In this document: positions 7,678 through 16,033 of the stretch, in pieces
Numbering within the stretch: position 1 is the first letter of the stretch
Layout of the letters: each line of letters begins with the position of its first letter
Assembly: GCA_029203185.1 (NCBI GenBank)
Contig: CP119310.1
Coordinates: 186,001 to 250,000, forward strand
Direction: 5' to 3'
Source of the DNA: Candidatus Chryseobacterium colombiense
Lineage (GTDB): Bacteria > Bacteroidota > Bacteroidia > Flavobacteriales > Weeksellaceae
DNA length: 64,000 nt
Made by a program: the position numbers and the translations under genes
Notes under the pieces: generated by a model
Told to the model about the DNA's origin: nothing
Databases searched by the model: none
Seen by the model: the letters and a program-made list of their open reading frames with translations, nothing else

Positions 7678-9088
7678 AATTTTCTGCCTTTTCAATGGCT
7701 TTCTTTAATGCATTTAGCTTGTTATTGACTTCCTGCAGCTCACTTTCGGGATCTGATTTTGCAACTATTCCGGCTCCCGCCTGGTAATATAAAGTGTTGT
7801 TTTTACTTAAAAAAGTGCGGATCATTATCGCTTGATTGCAGTTTCCGTTTAAGCTGACCATTCCGATGCAGCCTCCGTAGTAACCACGTGAGTCTTTTTC
7901 GTAGGTATTGATAAGCTGAAGAGCTTTGTGTTTGGGAGTGCCACTTAAAGTTCCCTGAGGAAAAGTAGCGGCAACCATTTCATAAGGATTCGTGTTTTCC
8001 TGCAAATCGGCAGTTACCTCGCTTACCATATGGATTACATGGGAGAAAAGCTGTATTTCCTTTAACTTGGTTACGGTCACATTTTTTCCTAATTTTCCCA
8101 AATCATTCCGTGCTAAATCAACCAGCATGGTATGTTCTGCATTCTCTTTTGGGTCATTTTTTAACGATTCAATAGACTGTAAATCGGTTTCAAAATGCCC
8201 TGTTCTTTTAAAAGTTCCTGCAATAGGATGTATAATAGCCTTTTTGTCTTTAATGATAAGCTGACTTTCTGGACTTGAACCAAACAGTTTATAATCTCCA
8301 TAATCAAAAAAGAATAAATAAGGAGAGGGATTGATGTTCCGAAGAGCTCGATATACATTGAACTCGTCACCTTTGAATTTTTGTTCAAACCTTCGGCTTA
8401 AAACCAATTGAAAAACATCTCCTCGCATACAGTGTTTTTGGGCTGTTTTTACCAGTTCTATATATTCCTCATTGGTAATATGAGACGTTTCGGTTGCTGT
8501 TTTTTCGAAAGGATAAATAACTGAATTTTGATTTCTGATCAGACTTTCTAATAGATATACTTCAGATTTGATATCTTTAATCTGATTTTCAATAATATGC
8601 ATTTCATCATTGTAGTGATTGATGGCAATAACATATTGATAAAGTCTGTAACGGAGAATGGGAATTTCTACTTCCTGGCTTTGGGCTTTAAATGTAAGAT
8701 TTTCGAAAAATTGTACCGCTTCAAAACTGGTATATCCGAAAAGGCTTTGAGCGGTTTCTTCTATAGACTCTTTCGTTTTGCCGCATATAAAAGAGGCTGA
8801 AAACTGATTTAAAAGTTCCGGAACAGAATAACCTTCTAAAAAATGCTTTTCAGGATTTTCACCCGGGAATTTGACTTCAAATTCTTTAAGATTCTTAATT
8901 TCTATACCTGCAATTGCATTAATGGCAATGAATGAAAAATTATTATCAATATTCTTGGAATCTGAGCTTTCCAGAAGGATCGTATCACGAAACTGATCTC
9001 TTATTTTCAGATAGATGTTCATGGGAGTCTGCAGATCTCCCAACATTTTTTTTGAGGTGGTTTTTATGTTGATTTTTTGTGTGAACAT
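7664..9088 (-). CDS. trpE: Anthranilate synthase component I
   Basis: Makes anthranilate from chorismate with ammonia from TrpG. The 474-residue protein has the feedback-binding LLES motif near residue 40, which suggests inhibition by tryptophan. The chorismate-binding C-terminal domain contains DVFQLVLSRRFEQKF, IAGTFKRTG, DLARNDLGK and FPQGTLSGTPKHKAL. The ATG at 9088 was chosen; an in-frame TTG at 9112 falls at the end of the attenuator T run and adds only eight unconserved residues. It is the first structural gene of the operon and lies 26 nt after the attenuator. The C-terminal residues are encoded by a heptamer repeat. Confidence 0.97.
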   Translation of the reverse strand: MFTQKINIKTTSKKMLGDLQTPMNIYLKIRDQFRDTILLESSDSKNIDNNFSFIAINAIAGIEIKNLKEFEVKFPGENPEKHFLEGYSVPELLNQFSASFICGKTKESIEETAQSLFGYTSFEAVQFFENLTFKAQSQEVEIPILRYRLYQYVIAINHYNDEMHIIENQIKDIKSEVYLLESLIRNQNSVIYPFEKTATETSHITNEEYIELVKTAQKHCMRGDVFQLVLSRRFEQKFKGDEFNVYRALRNINPSPYLFFFDYGDYKLFGSSPESQLIIKDKKAIIHPIAGTFKRTGHFETDLQSIESLKNDPKENAEHTMLVDLARNDLGKLGKNVTVTKLKEIQLFSHVIHMVSEVTADLQENTNPYEMVAATFPQGTLSGTPKHKALQLINTYEKDSRGYYGGCIGMVSLNGNCNQAIMIRTFLSKNNTLYYQAGAGIVAKSDPESELQEVNNKLNALKKAIEKAENLVVS

Positions 9089-9113
9089 AGGTGAATTTTT
9101 AATTTTTGACAAT

Positions 9114-9143
9114 AAAAAAAGACTTTAACGAATCGTCAAAGTC
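9114..9143 (-). terminator. Attenuator terminator of the trp operon
   Basis: On the minus strand GACTTTGACG (9143-9134) pairs with CGTTAAAGTC (9130-9121), with one G-U pair and a 3-nt loop, followed by seven T. It sits between the leader peptide gene and trpE. The 5' arm is also complementary to a segment inside the leader peptide gene (9200-9210): TCGTC pairs with GACGA and GTCT with AGAC. That pairing gives a competing antiterminator. Confidence 0.85.
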
Positions 9144-9177
9144 TCTGTATATTTTTCTATAATTTTCTGGATGTCAA

Positions 9178-9255
9178 TTAACAACAAGAGTATAGCTTCA
9201 GACCCGACGAAGAGTTTGAATGCCACCACCAAAATTTGTTGTTTGAATTAATCAT
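9178..9255 (-). CDS. trpL: trp operon leader peptide with three consecutive Trp codons
   Basis: A 25-codon frame runs from ATG at 9255 to TAA at 9178. It reads MINSNNKFWWWHSNSSS in its first part and ends in Cys-Cys. Three adjacent TGG codons (9231-9223) occupy residues 9-11. A ribosome stalled there would leave the segment at 9210-9200 free to pair with the 5' arm of the terminator at 9114-9143 and open the operon. Continued translation would cover that segment and let the terminator form. This is the classic logic of amino-acid attenuators, here as an independent leader in a Bacteroidota genome. The start lies only 4 nt after a TAnnTTTG promoter element, so the message may be leaderless. 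Confidence 0.88.
   Translation of the reverse strand: MINSNNKFWWWHSNSSSGLKLYSCC
9200..9210 (-). promoter_or_regulatory. Antiterminator arm of the trp attenuator
   Basis: The minus-strand sequence TCGTCGGGTCT can pair with AGACTTTGACGA at 9144-9133: five plus four Watson-Crick pairs bracket a G-U region. It begins 12 nt past the last Trp codon, about the footprint edge of a stalled ribosome. Confidence 0.7.
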
Positions 9256-9259
9256 GATG

Positions 9260-9267
9260 CAAATGTA
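9260..9267 (-). promoter_or_regulatory. Promoter -7 element of the trp operon
   Basis: TACATTTG on the minus strand matches TAnnTTTG. The predicted transcription start falls at or within a few bases of the leader ATG at 9255. No convincing -33 TTG was seen. Confidence 0.55.
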
Positions 9268-9343
9268 GATAATTTTTTGAAATGAAAAATAAAAATTAAT
9301 AAAATTTTATTGCAATAACTGAGATCTGTTATCTGAAAGACGG

Positions 9344-9371
9344 AATAAAAAAACTTCCATTAAGGAAGTTT
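9344..9371 (-). terminator. Terminator after the ankyrin gene
   Basis: Minus-strand stem AAACTTCC/GGAAGTTT (arms 9364-9371 and 9351-9358) followed by a T-rich run. It isolates the ankyrin gene from the trp operon on the same strand. Confidence 0.8.
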
Positions 9372-9378
9372 AAATATA

Positions 9379-9816
9379 TTATTTCAGGATTGAAGCCATT
9401 TCAGGGTGATTGTATTGAAGAGAGAAATCCTTTGCTGTTTCTCCTTTTTGGTTCTTTGCATTTTTATTCGCTCCTTTTTTCAGGATTACCTTTGCAAAAT
9501 CTGATCTGCCATATCTCGCTGCAACCATTAACGGAGTTTGATTACCACATTCTTTGTTAACATCTGCTTCATTACTTACTAAATAATCAAAGATATTCTT
9601 TCTATCATGTTTAATGCTTAAAGAAAGCAAACTGTATGAATTCTCTTTTATTGCGAAACATTTATTGTAGTTGTCTTTTGAGAAAGCTGCCTTAAAAGAA
9701 TCTACTTTGTCAGACTGAAAAGCAATCATTTGTTCTTTCGAAATTTCCTGTGCAGAAACTAAGTTAGCAAAAAGGAGCCCCAAAAATACGAAGGTTGTAG
9801 AGATTATTTTTTTCAT
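9379..9816 (-). CDS. Exported ankyrin-repeat protein
   Basis: The 145-residue protein opens with a signal peptide (MKKIISTTFVFLGLLFANLVSA, cleavage near residue 22). It then has about three ankyrin units, the clearest being GNQTPLMVAARYGRSDFAKVILKKGANKNAKNQKGET. Small exported ankyrin proteins are common in Bacteroidota and act through protein binding; no enzymatic site is present. The partner is unknown. It is monocistronic, with a TAnnTTTG element 23 nt upstream and a terminator after the stop. Confidence 0.85.
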   Translation of the reverse strand: MKKIISTTFVFLGLLFANLVSAQEISKEQMIAFQSDKVDSFKAAFSKDNYNKCFAIKENSYSLLSLSIKHDRKNIFDYLVSNEADVNKECGNQTPLMVAARYGRSDFAKVILKKGANKNAKNQKGETAKDFSLQYNHPEMASILK

Positions 9817-9838
9817 AAAGCTTATTTTAAATAATATA

Positions 9839-9846
9839 CAAAGCTA
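9839..9846 (-). promoter_or_regulatory. Promoter -7 element of the ankyrin gene
   Basis: TAGCTTTG on the minus strand matches TAnnTTTG, 22 nt before the ATG at 9816. Confidence 0.5.
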
Positions 9847-9948
9847 AATTATTTTTTTGATAGATTTCAAGAAATTGTACAAGTTTTTGAATTTTAGCTC
9901 CTGTTAGATCAAATAAAATGTTGATTTTCTTAAAATATCTGGAAAAAC

Positions 9949-10593
9949 TTATTTCGCAGAATTCAGCTCTTTTTTCAATTGTTCCGCTTTATTTCTGTAT
10001 TCCTGATTGTCATACGTTTTCAAATAGTCTTCCAAAGCATTAAGATATTCGCTAATGAAGTCTTTATTGGTTGGATCTGCTTCGTATTTGATTCTTGCGG
10101 TATTGAGAGGTCTCATTTTTTCGTATTCTTTTAATTGTTTTCCTTCATAGGATTCCTGATAGAGTATGACTATATTTTTTTCATATCCAGGAATATATTT
10201 TACAGGAAATGGCTGTTCGGTTCTGGGGATTCTTATGGCATTTTCAATAGGATATAGGGCAGCCGAAGTTGTTGAAAAATAAGTATCGACATATTTTCCA
10301 TCCTGCTTTTTTACAATGGCTTCATAATCATGGATATATTGATCATTAAGTGTCGAATTGGTCTCTATGTCGGATGTAATAATAGCAGTACTTTCTACAC
10401 CGTATTTATTTAAAAACCAGGCGTTGATAAACTGGCCTCCAATTCCGTTGACGATTGAAAACGGCAGAATTAAAATGAGCCACCATGCTTTTTTAGTTAA
10501 ATAAGCAATAATTCCGAAAAACAGAATAAAGATAATTACGGCGTAAAATCCATGATGACTTAAGAAAAATAAGATTTTTGAAATAATAATCAT
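9949..10593 (-). CDS. Uncharacterised inner-membrane protein
   Basis: The 214-residue protein has two strongly hydrophobic segments near the N terminus (about residues 10-32 and 36-52), then a soluble region ending in a charged helical tail. No family is recognised. The start at 10593 was chosen over an upstream ATG at 10668 because a TATTTTTG promoter element lies just upstream at 10617-10610 and inside the longer frame, and because the extra 25 residues are not signal-like. It is divergent from the lipoprotein gene at 10704. Confidence 0.65.
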   Translation of the reverse strand: MIIISKILFFLSHHGFYAVIIFILFFGIIAYLTKKAWWLILILPFSIVNGIGGQFINAWFLNKYGVESTAIITSDIETNSTLNDQYIHDYEAIVKKQDGKYVDTYFSTTSAALYPIENAIRIPRTEQPFPVKYIPGYEKNIVILYQESYEGKQLKEYEKMRPLNTARIKYEADPTNKDFISEYLNALEDYLKTYDNQEYRNKAEQLKKELNSAK

Positions 10594-10609
10594 AATTTTC
10601 GGTTTTATA

Positions 10610-10617
10610 CAAAAATA
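10610..10617 (-). promoter_or_regulatory. Promoter -7 element of the membrane protein gene
   Basis: TATTTTTG on the minus strand, 16 nt before the ATG at 10593. It supports that start over the one at 10668. Confidence 0.5.
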
Positions 10618-10656
10618 CAATTTCCAGCTATAGCGATTAAAAAACACTTCATATTC

Positions 10657-10685
10657 TTTGTAAGCCATATTTTTTCATATTTTTG
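10657..10685 (+). promoter_or_regulatory. Promoter of the lipoprotein-cytochrome c genes
   Basis: TTTG at 10657-10660 and TATTTTTG at 10678-10685, 17 nt apart, match the Bacteroidota -33/-7 pair. The ATG follows at 10704. Confidence 0.6.
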
Positions 10686-10703
10686 TCAGCAAATTAGAAA
10701 ACA

Positions 10704-10922
10704 ATGAAAAAAGTATTAGCGATCGCATTTATCGGAGGTTTATTAGTGGTTAACTGTTCAAAAAAGCCTAATCATGATTTGCAAGACAGCAACACAATGT
10801 TGCCTGAGCCGGACGCTCCAACTGTTGTAGATTCTACGGCTAAAAAAGCTGACACTCCTGCTGCAACACCTGCTCCGGCAACTGAAGCTCCTAAAACAGA
10901 TTCTGCAGCGGTAAAAAAATAA
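10704..10922 (+). CDS. Small Pro/Ala-rich lipoprotein
   Basis: The 72-residue protein has a lipoprotein signal peptide ending in VVNC (lipid-accepting Cys18). The remaining 54 residues are low-complexity and rich in Ala, Pro, Thr and Lys, with no domain. It is likely an anchored spacer or a small periplasm-facing peptide. Its TAA overlaps the ATG of the cytochrome c gene by one base, so the two are coupled. Confidence 0.75.
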   Translation: MKKVLAIAFIGGLLVVNCSKKPNHDLQDSNTMLPEPDAPTVVDSTAKKADTPAATPAPATEAPKTDSAAVKK

Positions 10923-11296
10923 TGAAGAAACTATTTTTAACAGGATATTTAGGTTTGTTACTATTTTCCTGTTCTAAAAAAGAAAATACACCGGTTGATG
11001 CCAGTTCTTCTGAAACAACTTCAATTTCAGAATCTGCAAAAAAGAATCTTTCAGGAGATCAGATTATTGAAACTCTTGATTGCTCTGGCTGTCACGCGGT
11101 AAATGAGAGAATGATAGGACCTTCTTATCAGGAAATTGCAGGTAAATATTCAGATAAGGATGTTGAATTGCTTGCTTCCAAAATAATAGAAGGCGGAAGT
11201 GGAGTTTGGGGAGGCGTTCCGATGTCTGCTCACCCTCAAGTATCTAAAGAAGATGCTACCAAAATGGTCAAATATATTTTGAGCCAGAAAAAATAA
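10922..11296 (+). CDS. Monohaem cytochrome c lipoprotein
   Basis: The 124-residue protein carries a lipobox ending at Cys17 (LLFSC) and one class-I cytochrome c domain. Haem attaches through CSGCH (Cys54, Cys57, His58), and the axial Met is probably Met101 in GVPMSAHP. The domain is close to cytochrome c551/c5-like electron carriers. It should be membrane-tethered on the periplasmic side, carrying electrons to a terminal oxidase or peroxidase. The bd oxidase genes at 15-17 kb do not use cytochrome c, so its partner is elsewhere. Confidence 0.9.
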   Translation: MKKLFLTGYLGLLLFSCSKKENTPVDASSSETTSISESAKKNLSGDQIIETLDCSGCHAVNERMIGPSYQEIAGKYSDKDVELLASKIIEGGSGVWGGVPMSAHPQVSKEDATKMVKYILSQKK

Positions 11297-11299
11297 TTC

Positions 11300-12223
11300 A
11301 TGACGGTTCAAAAATCAAATCTGCACCCAAGAAATCCGCATCGGGATCCTTATGATTTTGCACGGCTGATTTCTTGTGTGCCAGAATTGAAACATTACGT
11401 ATTCGAAAATTCTTACCAAACCTTAACGATTAATTTCAGTATTCCCAAGGCAGTTAAATTACTTAATAAAGCTTTATTACAGCATTTTTATGATGTTAAA
11501 AACTGGGATATTCCTGACGGCAATCTTTGTCCGCCAATTCCTGGAAGGGCAGATTATGTACATTATATTGCTGATTTATTAGCTGAAGATTTCAATCAAA
11601 TTCCCAGAAATATAAAAGGTCTGGATATAGGAACCGGTGCCAATCTTGTCTATCCTTTAATTGCCAACAAATCTTATGGTTGGAATATGTTGGGTACGGA
11701 TATTAATCAGGGTTCCCTTGAAAATGCTCAGAAAATTTTAGATGAAAATCCGGAATTAGGAGATGGAATTCAATTAAAATATCAGGCAAATCCTGATTCT
11801 ATTTTCAAAAATATTATCAGTTCCGAAGACCGTTTTGTCTTTTCGATGTGCAATCCGCCATTTCATGATTCGGAAGAATCTGCATTAAAAGGAAATCTTC
11901 GGAAAACAAAAAATATTAATAAATCTAAAGTTCAAAAACCGCAACTCAATTTTGGAGGACAACAATCTGAACTATGGTGTGAAGGTGGCGAAATTGCTTT
12001 TATATCAAAAATGATTGAAGAAAGTGTTTTGTTCTCGACCCAAATCCTTTGGTTTACGTGTTTGGTTTCTAAGAAAGATAATTTGTATCGCCTTCAAAAG
12101 CTTTTAACAAAAGAAAAGGTATTGGATGTTCAAGTAATTGAAATGGCTCAAGGACAGAAAATAAGCAGGATATTGGCGTGGACATTTATTCCTCAAAAAA
12201 GGAGAAGAGATTGGTTTATATAA
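11300..12223 (+). CDS. rlmF: 23S rRNA (adenine-N6)-methyltransferase RlmF
   Basis: Methylates A1618 of 23S rRNA (E. coli numbering). The 307-residue protein starts with the family segment NPHRDPYDF, has the AdoMet-binding motif GLDIGTGAN (about residues 107-115) and the N6-adenine methylase signature NPPFH (185-189). The family-typical FGGQQSELWCEGGE follows. Length agrees with E. coli RlmF. It starts 3 nt after the cytochrome c stop and probably shares its transcript. Confidence 0.93.
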   Translation: MTVQKSNLHPRNPHRDPYDFARLISCVPELKHYVFENSYQTLTINFSIPKAVKLLNKALLQHFYDVKNWDIPDGNLCPPIPGRADYVHYIADLLAEDFNQIPRNIKGLDIGTGANLVYPLIANKSYGWNMLGTDINQGSLENAQKILDENPELGDGIQLKYQANPDSIFKNIISSEDRFVFSMCNPPFHDSEESALKGNLRKTKNINKSKVQKPQLNFGGQQSELWCEGGEIAFISKMIEESVLFSTQILWFTCLVSKKDNLYRLQKLLTKEKVLDVQVIEMAQGQKISRILAWTFIPQKRRRDWFI

Positions 12224-12283
12224 TTGTGGATCAGCTATTTAAATGAATTTTAAATGAAATAATTATATTTCTGAAAAAAGCCA

Positions 12284-12314
12284 TTGATCATCAATTCAAA
12301 AATCACTATTTTTG
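12284..12314 (+). promoter_or_regulatory. Promoter of lysS
   Basis: TTG at 12284-12286 and TATTTTTG at 12307-12314, 20 nt apart, match the Bacteroidota promoter. The lysS ATG is at 12337. Confidence 0.65.
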
Positions 12315-12336
12315 CACGTTATTTTAAATAAATACA

Positions 12337-14034
12337 ATGCAATTATCAGAACAAGAAATCATTAGACGAGAAAAGCTGAATAAGCTTGTTGAAATGGGAA
12401 TCAATGCATTCCCGGCAGATGAATATGTAATTACAGATACTACGGAATCTATAAAACAGGATTTTTCTGAAAGTAAACAGGTGAAGATTGCAGGAAGACT
12501 GATGTCCAGAAGAATTCAGGGAAAAGCATCTTTTGCTGAATTACAGGATTCTACAGGTAAAATTCAGGTCTATTTTAACAGGGATGAAATCTGTAGAGGT
12601 GAAGATAAAACTTTGTATAACGAGGTTTACAAGCACCTTTTAGATATAGGAGATATTATTGGAGTAGAAGGTGAGTTGTTCACCACTCAGGTAGGAGAGA
12701 AGACTATTTTGGTTAAAAACTTTACTCTTTTAACAAAATCTTTACGCCCTCTTCCTCAGGCAAAAACTGATGAAAACGGAGTTGTGCATGACGGATTTAC
12801 AGATCCTGAAATGAGATACAGGCAGCGTTATGTAGATTTAACGGTAAATCCTCAGGTGAAAGAAATTTTTGTGAAAAGAACAAAATTGTTCAATGCCATG
12901 AGAACTTTCTTTAATGATGCAGGATATTTTGAGGTTGAAACTCCTATTTTACAGTCAATTCCCGGAGGAGCTGCTGCAAGACCATTTATTACGCATCATA
13001 ATGCTTTAGATATTCCATTATATTTAAGAATTGCTAACGAATTATATCTGAAAAGATTGATCGTGGGTGGATTTGATGGTGTTTATGAATTCTCAAAAAA
13101 CTTCAGAAATGAAGGAATGGACAGAACGCATAACCCTGAGTTTACAGCCATGGAAATCTATGTAGCATACAAAGATTATAACTGGATGATGGATTTCACA
13201 GAAAAACTATTGGAGTTCTGTGCGATTCAGGTAAACGGTACTACAAAAGCTACATTCGGTGAATATGAGGTTGATTTTAAAGCACCTTATCAAAGAATTT
13301 CTATGACGGACGCGATCCTGAAATTCACAGGTTTTGATATTACAGGAAAAACTGAACAGGAATTATTTGATTTTGCTAAATCTATCGGTATCGATGTTAA
13401 TGGGACGATGGGTAAAGGAAAATTAATTGATGAGATTTTTGGTGAAAAATGTGAAGGAAACTTCATTCAGCCGACTTTTATTACTGATTATCCTATTGAA
13501 ATGTCACCGCTTACGAAGAAACACAGAAGTAAGGAAGGTCTTACGGAGCGTTTCGAGCTTATGGTTTGTGGTAAAGAAATTGCCAATGCCTATTCTGAGC
13601 TGAATGATCCGATTGATCAGAGAGAACGTTTCGAAGATCAGTTGAAATTATCTGAAAAGGGTGATGATGAGGCAGGACAATTTATTGATGAAGATTTCCT
13701 AAGAGCTCTTGAATATGGTATGCCGCCAACTTCAGGATTAGGAATCGGTATGGACCGATTGATAATGTTCTTGACGAATAATGCATCTATTCAGGAAGTG
13801 TTGTTCTTCCCTCAGATGAGACCGGAGAAAGCAGTTCCTCAAATTGAACTGGGAGACGATGAAAAAGTAATTCTTGAAATTTTGAAATCAGGAGAACAGA
13901 TTGCTTTGGCTGAAGTAAAAGAACAGTCTAAGCTTTCAGGGAAAAAATGGGACAAAGCTTCTAAAACTTTAACGAAAGCTAACTTGGTGAAAATAGAAAA
14001 GATTGAGGAGAACCTTTTGATGAAATTGGTTTAA
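12337..14034 (+). CDS. lysS: Lysyl-tRNA synthetase, class II
   Basis: Charges tRNA-Lys in the cytoplasm. The 565-residue protein has an N-terminal OB-fold for the anticodon (about residues 50-150), class-II motif 2 (FRNEGMDRTHNPEF) and motif 3 (GLGIGMDRLIMFLT). Bacterial LysS usually ends shortly after motif 3, near residue 500. Here about 60 extra residues (from IELGDDEKVILEILKSG) form a likely winged-helix-like tail, as seen in other Bacteroidota. It is monocistronic, with its own promoter and a GC-rich terminator. Confidence 0.98.
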   Translation: MQLSEQEIIRREKLNKLVEMGINAFPADEYVITDTTESIKQDFSESKQVKIAGRLMSRRIQGKASFAELQDSTGKIQVYFNRDEICRGEDKTLYNEVYKHLLDIGDIIGVEGELFTTQVGEKTILVKNFTLLTKSLRPLPQAKTDENGVVHDGFTDPEMRYRQRYVDLTVNPQVKEIFVKRTKLFNAMRTFFNDAGYFEVETPILQSIPGGAAARPFITHHNALDIPLYLRIANELYLKRLIVGGFDGVYEFSKNFRNEGMDRTHNPEFTAMEIYVAYKDYNWMMDFTEKLLEFCAIQVNGTTKATFGEYEVDFKAPYQRISMTDAILKFTGFDITGKTEQELFDFAKSIGIDVNGTMGKGKLIDEIFGEKCEGNFIQPTFITDYPIEMSPLTKKHRSKEGLTERFELMVCGKEIANAYSELNDPIDQRERFEDQLKLSEKGDDEAGQFIDEDFLRALEYGMPPTSGLGIGMDRLIMFLTNNASIQEVLFFPQMRPEKAVPQIELGDDEKVILEILKSGEQIALAEVKEQSKLSGKKWDKASKTLTKANLVKIEKIEENLLMKLV

Positions 14035-14055
14035 ATTAAATTGAAATACATTTAA

Positions 14056-14092
14056 GTTCCGGCGGAAGCGAAGCTTCCGCCGGAACTTTTTT
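14056..14092 (+). terminator. GC-rich terminator after lysS, GAA-loop hairpin family
   Basis: Perfect 14-bp stem (14056-14069 with 14073-14086), loop GAA, then a run of T. It shares the core CGGCGG...GAA...CCGCCG with elements at 14980 and 29668. Confidence 0.9.
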
Positions 14093-14154
14093 ATAAAATA
14101 CCCATAATCTCGAACTATTTTCTGTTACTTTGCGTTTGTAAGAAAACAATCCTG

Positions 14155-14973
14155 ATGAAAACCTTTCTGTTTCTATTTTTCTTTTCTATAGTTGTGTATT
14201 CACAGACCCTTACTTCTATCTATTTTCAAAATAATAGTTACGAGCTCAGCAACGAATCAAAACGAAAATTAGATAGTTTGGCAAGGCTTGAAACCAAACT
14301 TACTTTCAGAATCTTTGGGAATGCAAATCCGCTGGGAAATGTGGTTTTAAATAAGACCTTATCTGAAAATAGAGCGAAACAGGTAAGCGATTATCTAAAT
14401 GGCAAAATTGGAAAAAATATTCATTTGGTAAGCTCTGTAGGATTAGGAATTTCAAAACAGATCAATGATAATAGTTCAGAAAATTTATTAGCTAAAAATC
14501 GTCGTGTAGATATTTTTATAGAACGATTCTTTGAAAAAGGAGAGAAGGTTTCAAGAAAAGCATACCCAAGTTTTTTTGACATGAAAATTGCTTCAATGAA
14601 AGTGAAAGATACGTTTTCTTTACCGGATGTTAATTTTATTGGCGGTCGTCATGTCTGGCTTCCGCAGGCAAAACCTAAATTATATCAGCTGTATGAAATT
14701 TTAAATGAAAATCCGACACTTGAGGTTGAACTTCAGGGACATATTTGCTGTGACTATGAAAATTTTGATGGTGAAGATCAGGATCTAGGAACATTTAATC
14801 TTTCCTTTACAAGGGCGCAATCGATCAAAGATTTTTTATTGGCAATGGGAATTGATGCTAAACGTATAAAAGCAGAAGGTGCAGGACATCTTAATCCTGT
14901 TGTATACCCTGAGCAAACAGAATCGGATCGGACTAAGAACAGAAGGGTTGAAATCGTTTTGCTAAAAAAATAA
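14155..14973 (+). CDS. OmpA-family protein with two peptidoglycan-binding-like domains
   Basis: The 272-residue protein has a signal peptide (about residues 1-17) and two OmpA C-terminal-like units. The first (about 20-120) contains NKTLSENRAKQVSDYL; the second (about 155-272) contains SFTRAQSIKDFLLAMGI, GAGHLNPV and ESDRTKNRRVEI. The N/D-R-R signatures are those used to bind diaminopimelate in peptidoglycan. No beta-barrel is present, so it is probably periplasmic or outer-membrane-associated. The gene is flanked by two hairpins of the same family. Confidence 0.87.
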   Translation: MKTFLFLFFFSIVVYSQTLTSIYFQNNSYELSNESKRKLDSLARLETKLTFRIFGNANPLGNVVLNKTLSENRAKQVSDYLNGKIGKNIHLVSSVGLGISKQINDNSSENLLAKNRRVDIFIERFFEKGEKVSRKAYPSFFDMKIASMKVKDTFSLPDVNFIGGRHVWLPQAKPKLYQLYEILNENPTLEVELQGHICCDYENFDGEDQDLGTFNLSFTRAQSIKDFLLAMGIDAKRIKAEGAGHLNPVVYPEQTESDRTKNRRVEIVLLKK

Positions 14974-14979
14974 ATAAAA

Positions 14980-15014
14980 TAGTTTCGGCGGCAGCGAAGC
15001 TGCCGCCGAAACTA
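14980..15014. terminator. Bidirectional terminator between the ompA-like gene and cydB
   Basis: Perfect 16-bp stem with loop GAA (arms 14980-14995 and 14999-15014). It sits 6 nt after the ompA-like stop and 15 nt before the end of the convergent cydB. It is a second copy of the CGGCGG-GAA-CCGCCG element. Confidence 0.85.
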
Positions 15015-15028
15015 TATATAATAAATTC

Positions 15029-16033
15029 TTATTTCCTCTGTTTACTAAATGAAGCCATCAAATAAAACAAGAACGGCAGAATAAATAAGGAACCCAGTAA
15101 TAAAGCCCAACCCAATGCGGAAATTGTTTTCGATGCAGCTGCCTGTTCCAATAAAGAAAGATGTTCTCCGTTGGCAAAAAGAATGATATTGGGGTTGTGT
15201 TGGTAAGTTGCCGCCACTAAAATCATAACGATTTGAAATCCTGCTAAAGCTCTTACAGGTAGTAGTTTTTGTCTATTCATAGCACGAAGAATAAGCAGTA
15301 AACAAATCGTTGCAAATGAAACTGCCATTATTCCTAAAGGCTTAGAGAATACCCACATAATTAATGGAATATCAGAAATGTAGGCCGTGAAGAATACCAG
15401 AATACCTGTAATCACTACAAAAACCATGGTTTGTTTGGATTTCTTAATCATTAGACCCAATTCTAATCTGTCATTGGTTTCTCTTAGAGCAAAAACAGAA
15501 GCCAGATAGGCGCAAATGGAAATGGTAAATAATCCTACAGCAATACCGAACCAATTCAGCCAACTGAAAATATATAAATCTAAAAAGCCGGTCGCATTAG
15601 GGTTAATTGAATGAGAAACAGTTGCCGCAGCGATTAATCCTAAGAAAAAAGGTGTTAATAAGCTCGAAAAATAAAAAATTTGAGTGTAAACATGCTGCCA
15701 ATCATCTTTTACAGCATCATAATGTCTGAAGGTGAAAGCTGTTCCTCTCGCAATAATTCCGACCAGCATTAAAACTAATGGAATGTGAAGATAAGTGGAA
15801 AGCGTAGTGTAAATTTCAGGAAAACCAACAAATAAAATTACAACCGCAATAATGAGCCACATATGATTCGCTTCCCAAACCGGAGCAATAGATTCGTACA
15901 TGATCTCCTGCGTTTTGTTACGGGCTTTTTTCTTGGTGAAAAGTTCTACGATTCCGGCTCCGAAATCTGCTCCTCCCAAAATCACATAAAGACAAATTGA
16001 AAGCCAAAGGAAACCTATAACTACGTAGATCAT
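15029..16033 (-). CDS. cydB: Cytochrome bd oxidase subunit II
   Basis: The 334-residue polytopic protein (about eight or nine membrane segments) is the structural partner of CydA in the quinol:oxygen oxidoreductase. The family N-terminal pattern YVVIGFLWLSICLYVILGGADFG is visible, as is YESIAPVWEANHMWLI near residue 45. Its start overlaps the cydA stop by 4 bases (ATGA), as usual. No cydX-like or cydDC genes are nearby. Confidence 0.96.
   Translation of the reverse strand: MIYVVIGFLWLSICLYVILGGADFGAGIVELFTKKKARNKTQEIMYESIAPVWEANHMWLIIAVVILFVGFPEIYTTLSTYLHIPLVLMLVGIIARGTAFTFRHYDAVKDDWQHVYTQIFYFSSLLTPFFLGLIAAATVSHSINPNATGFLDLYIFSWLNWFGIAVGLFTISICAYLASVFALRETNDRLELGLMIKKSKQTMVFVVITGILVFFTAYISDIPLIMWVFSKPLGIMAVSFATICLLLILRAMNRQKLLPVRALAGFQIVMILVAATYQHNPNIILFANGEHLSLLEQAAASKTISALGWALLLGSLFILPFLFYLMASFSKQRK

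Noticed and set aside
9089..9112. Extended N terminus of trpE from TTG at 9112
   Set aside because: The added eight residues are not conserved and begin at the end of the attenuator T run; the ATG at 9088 is the better start.
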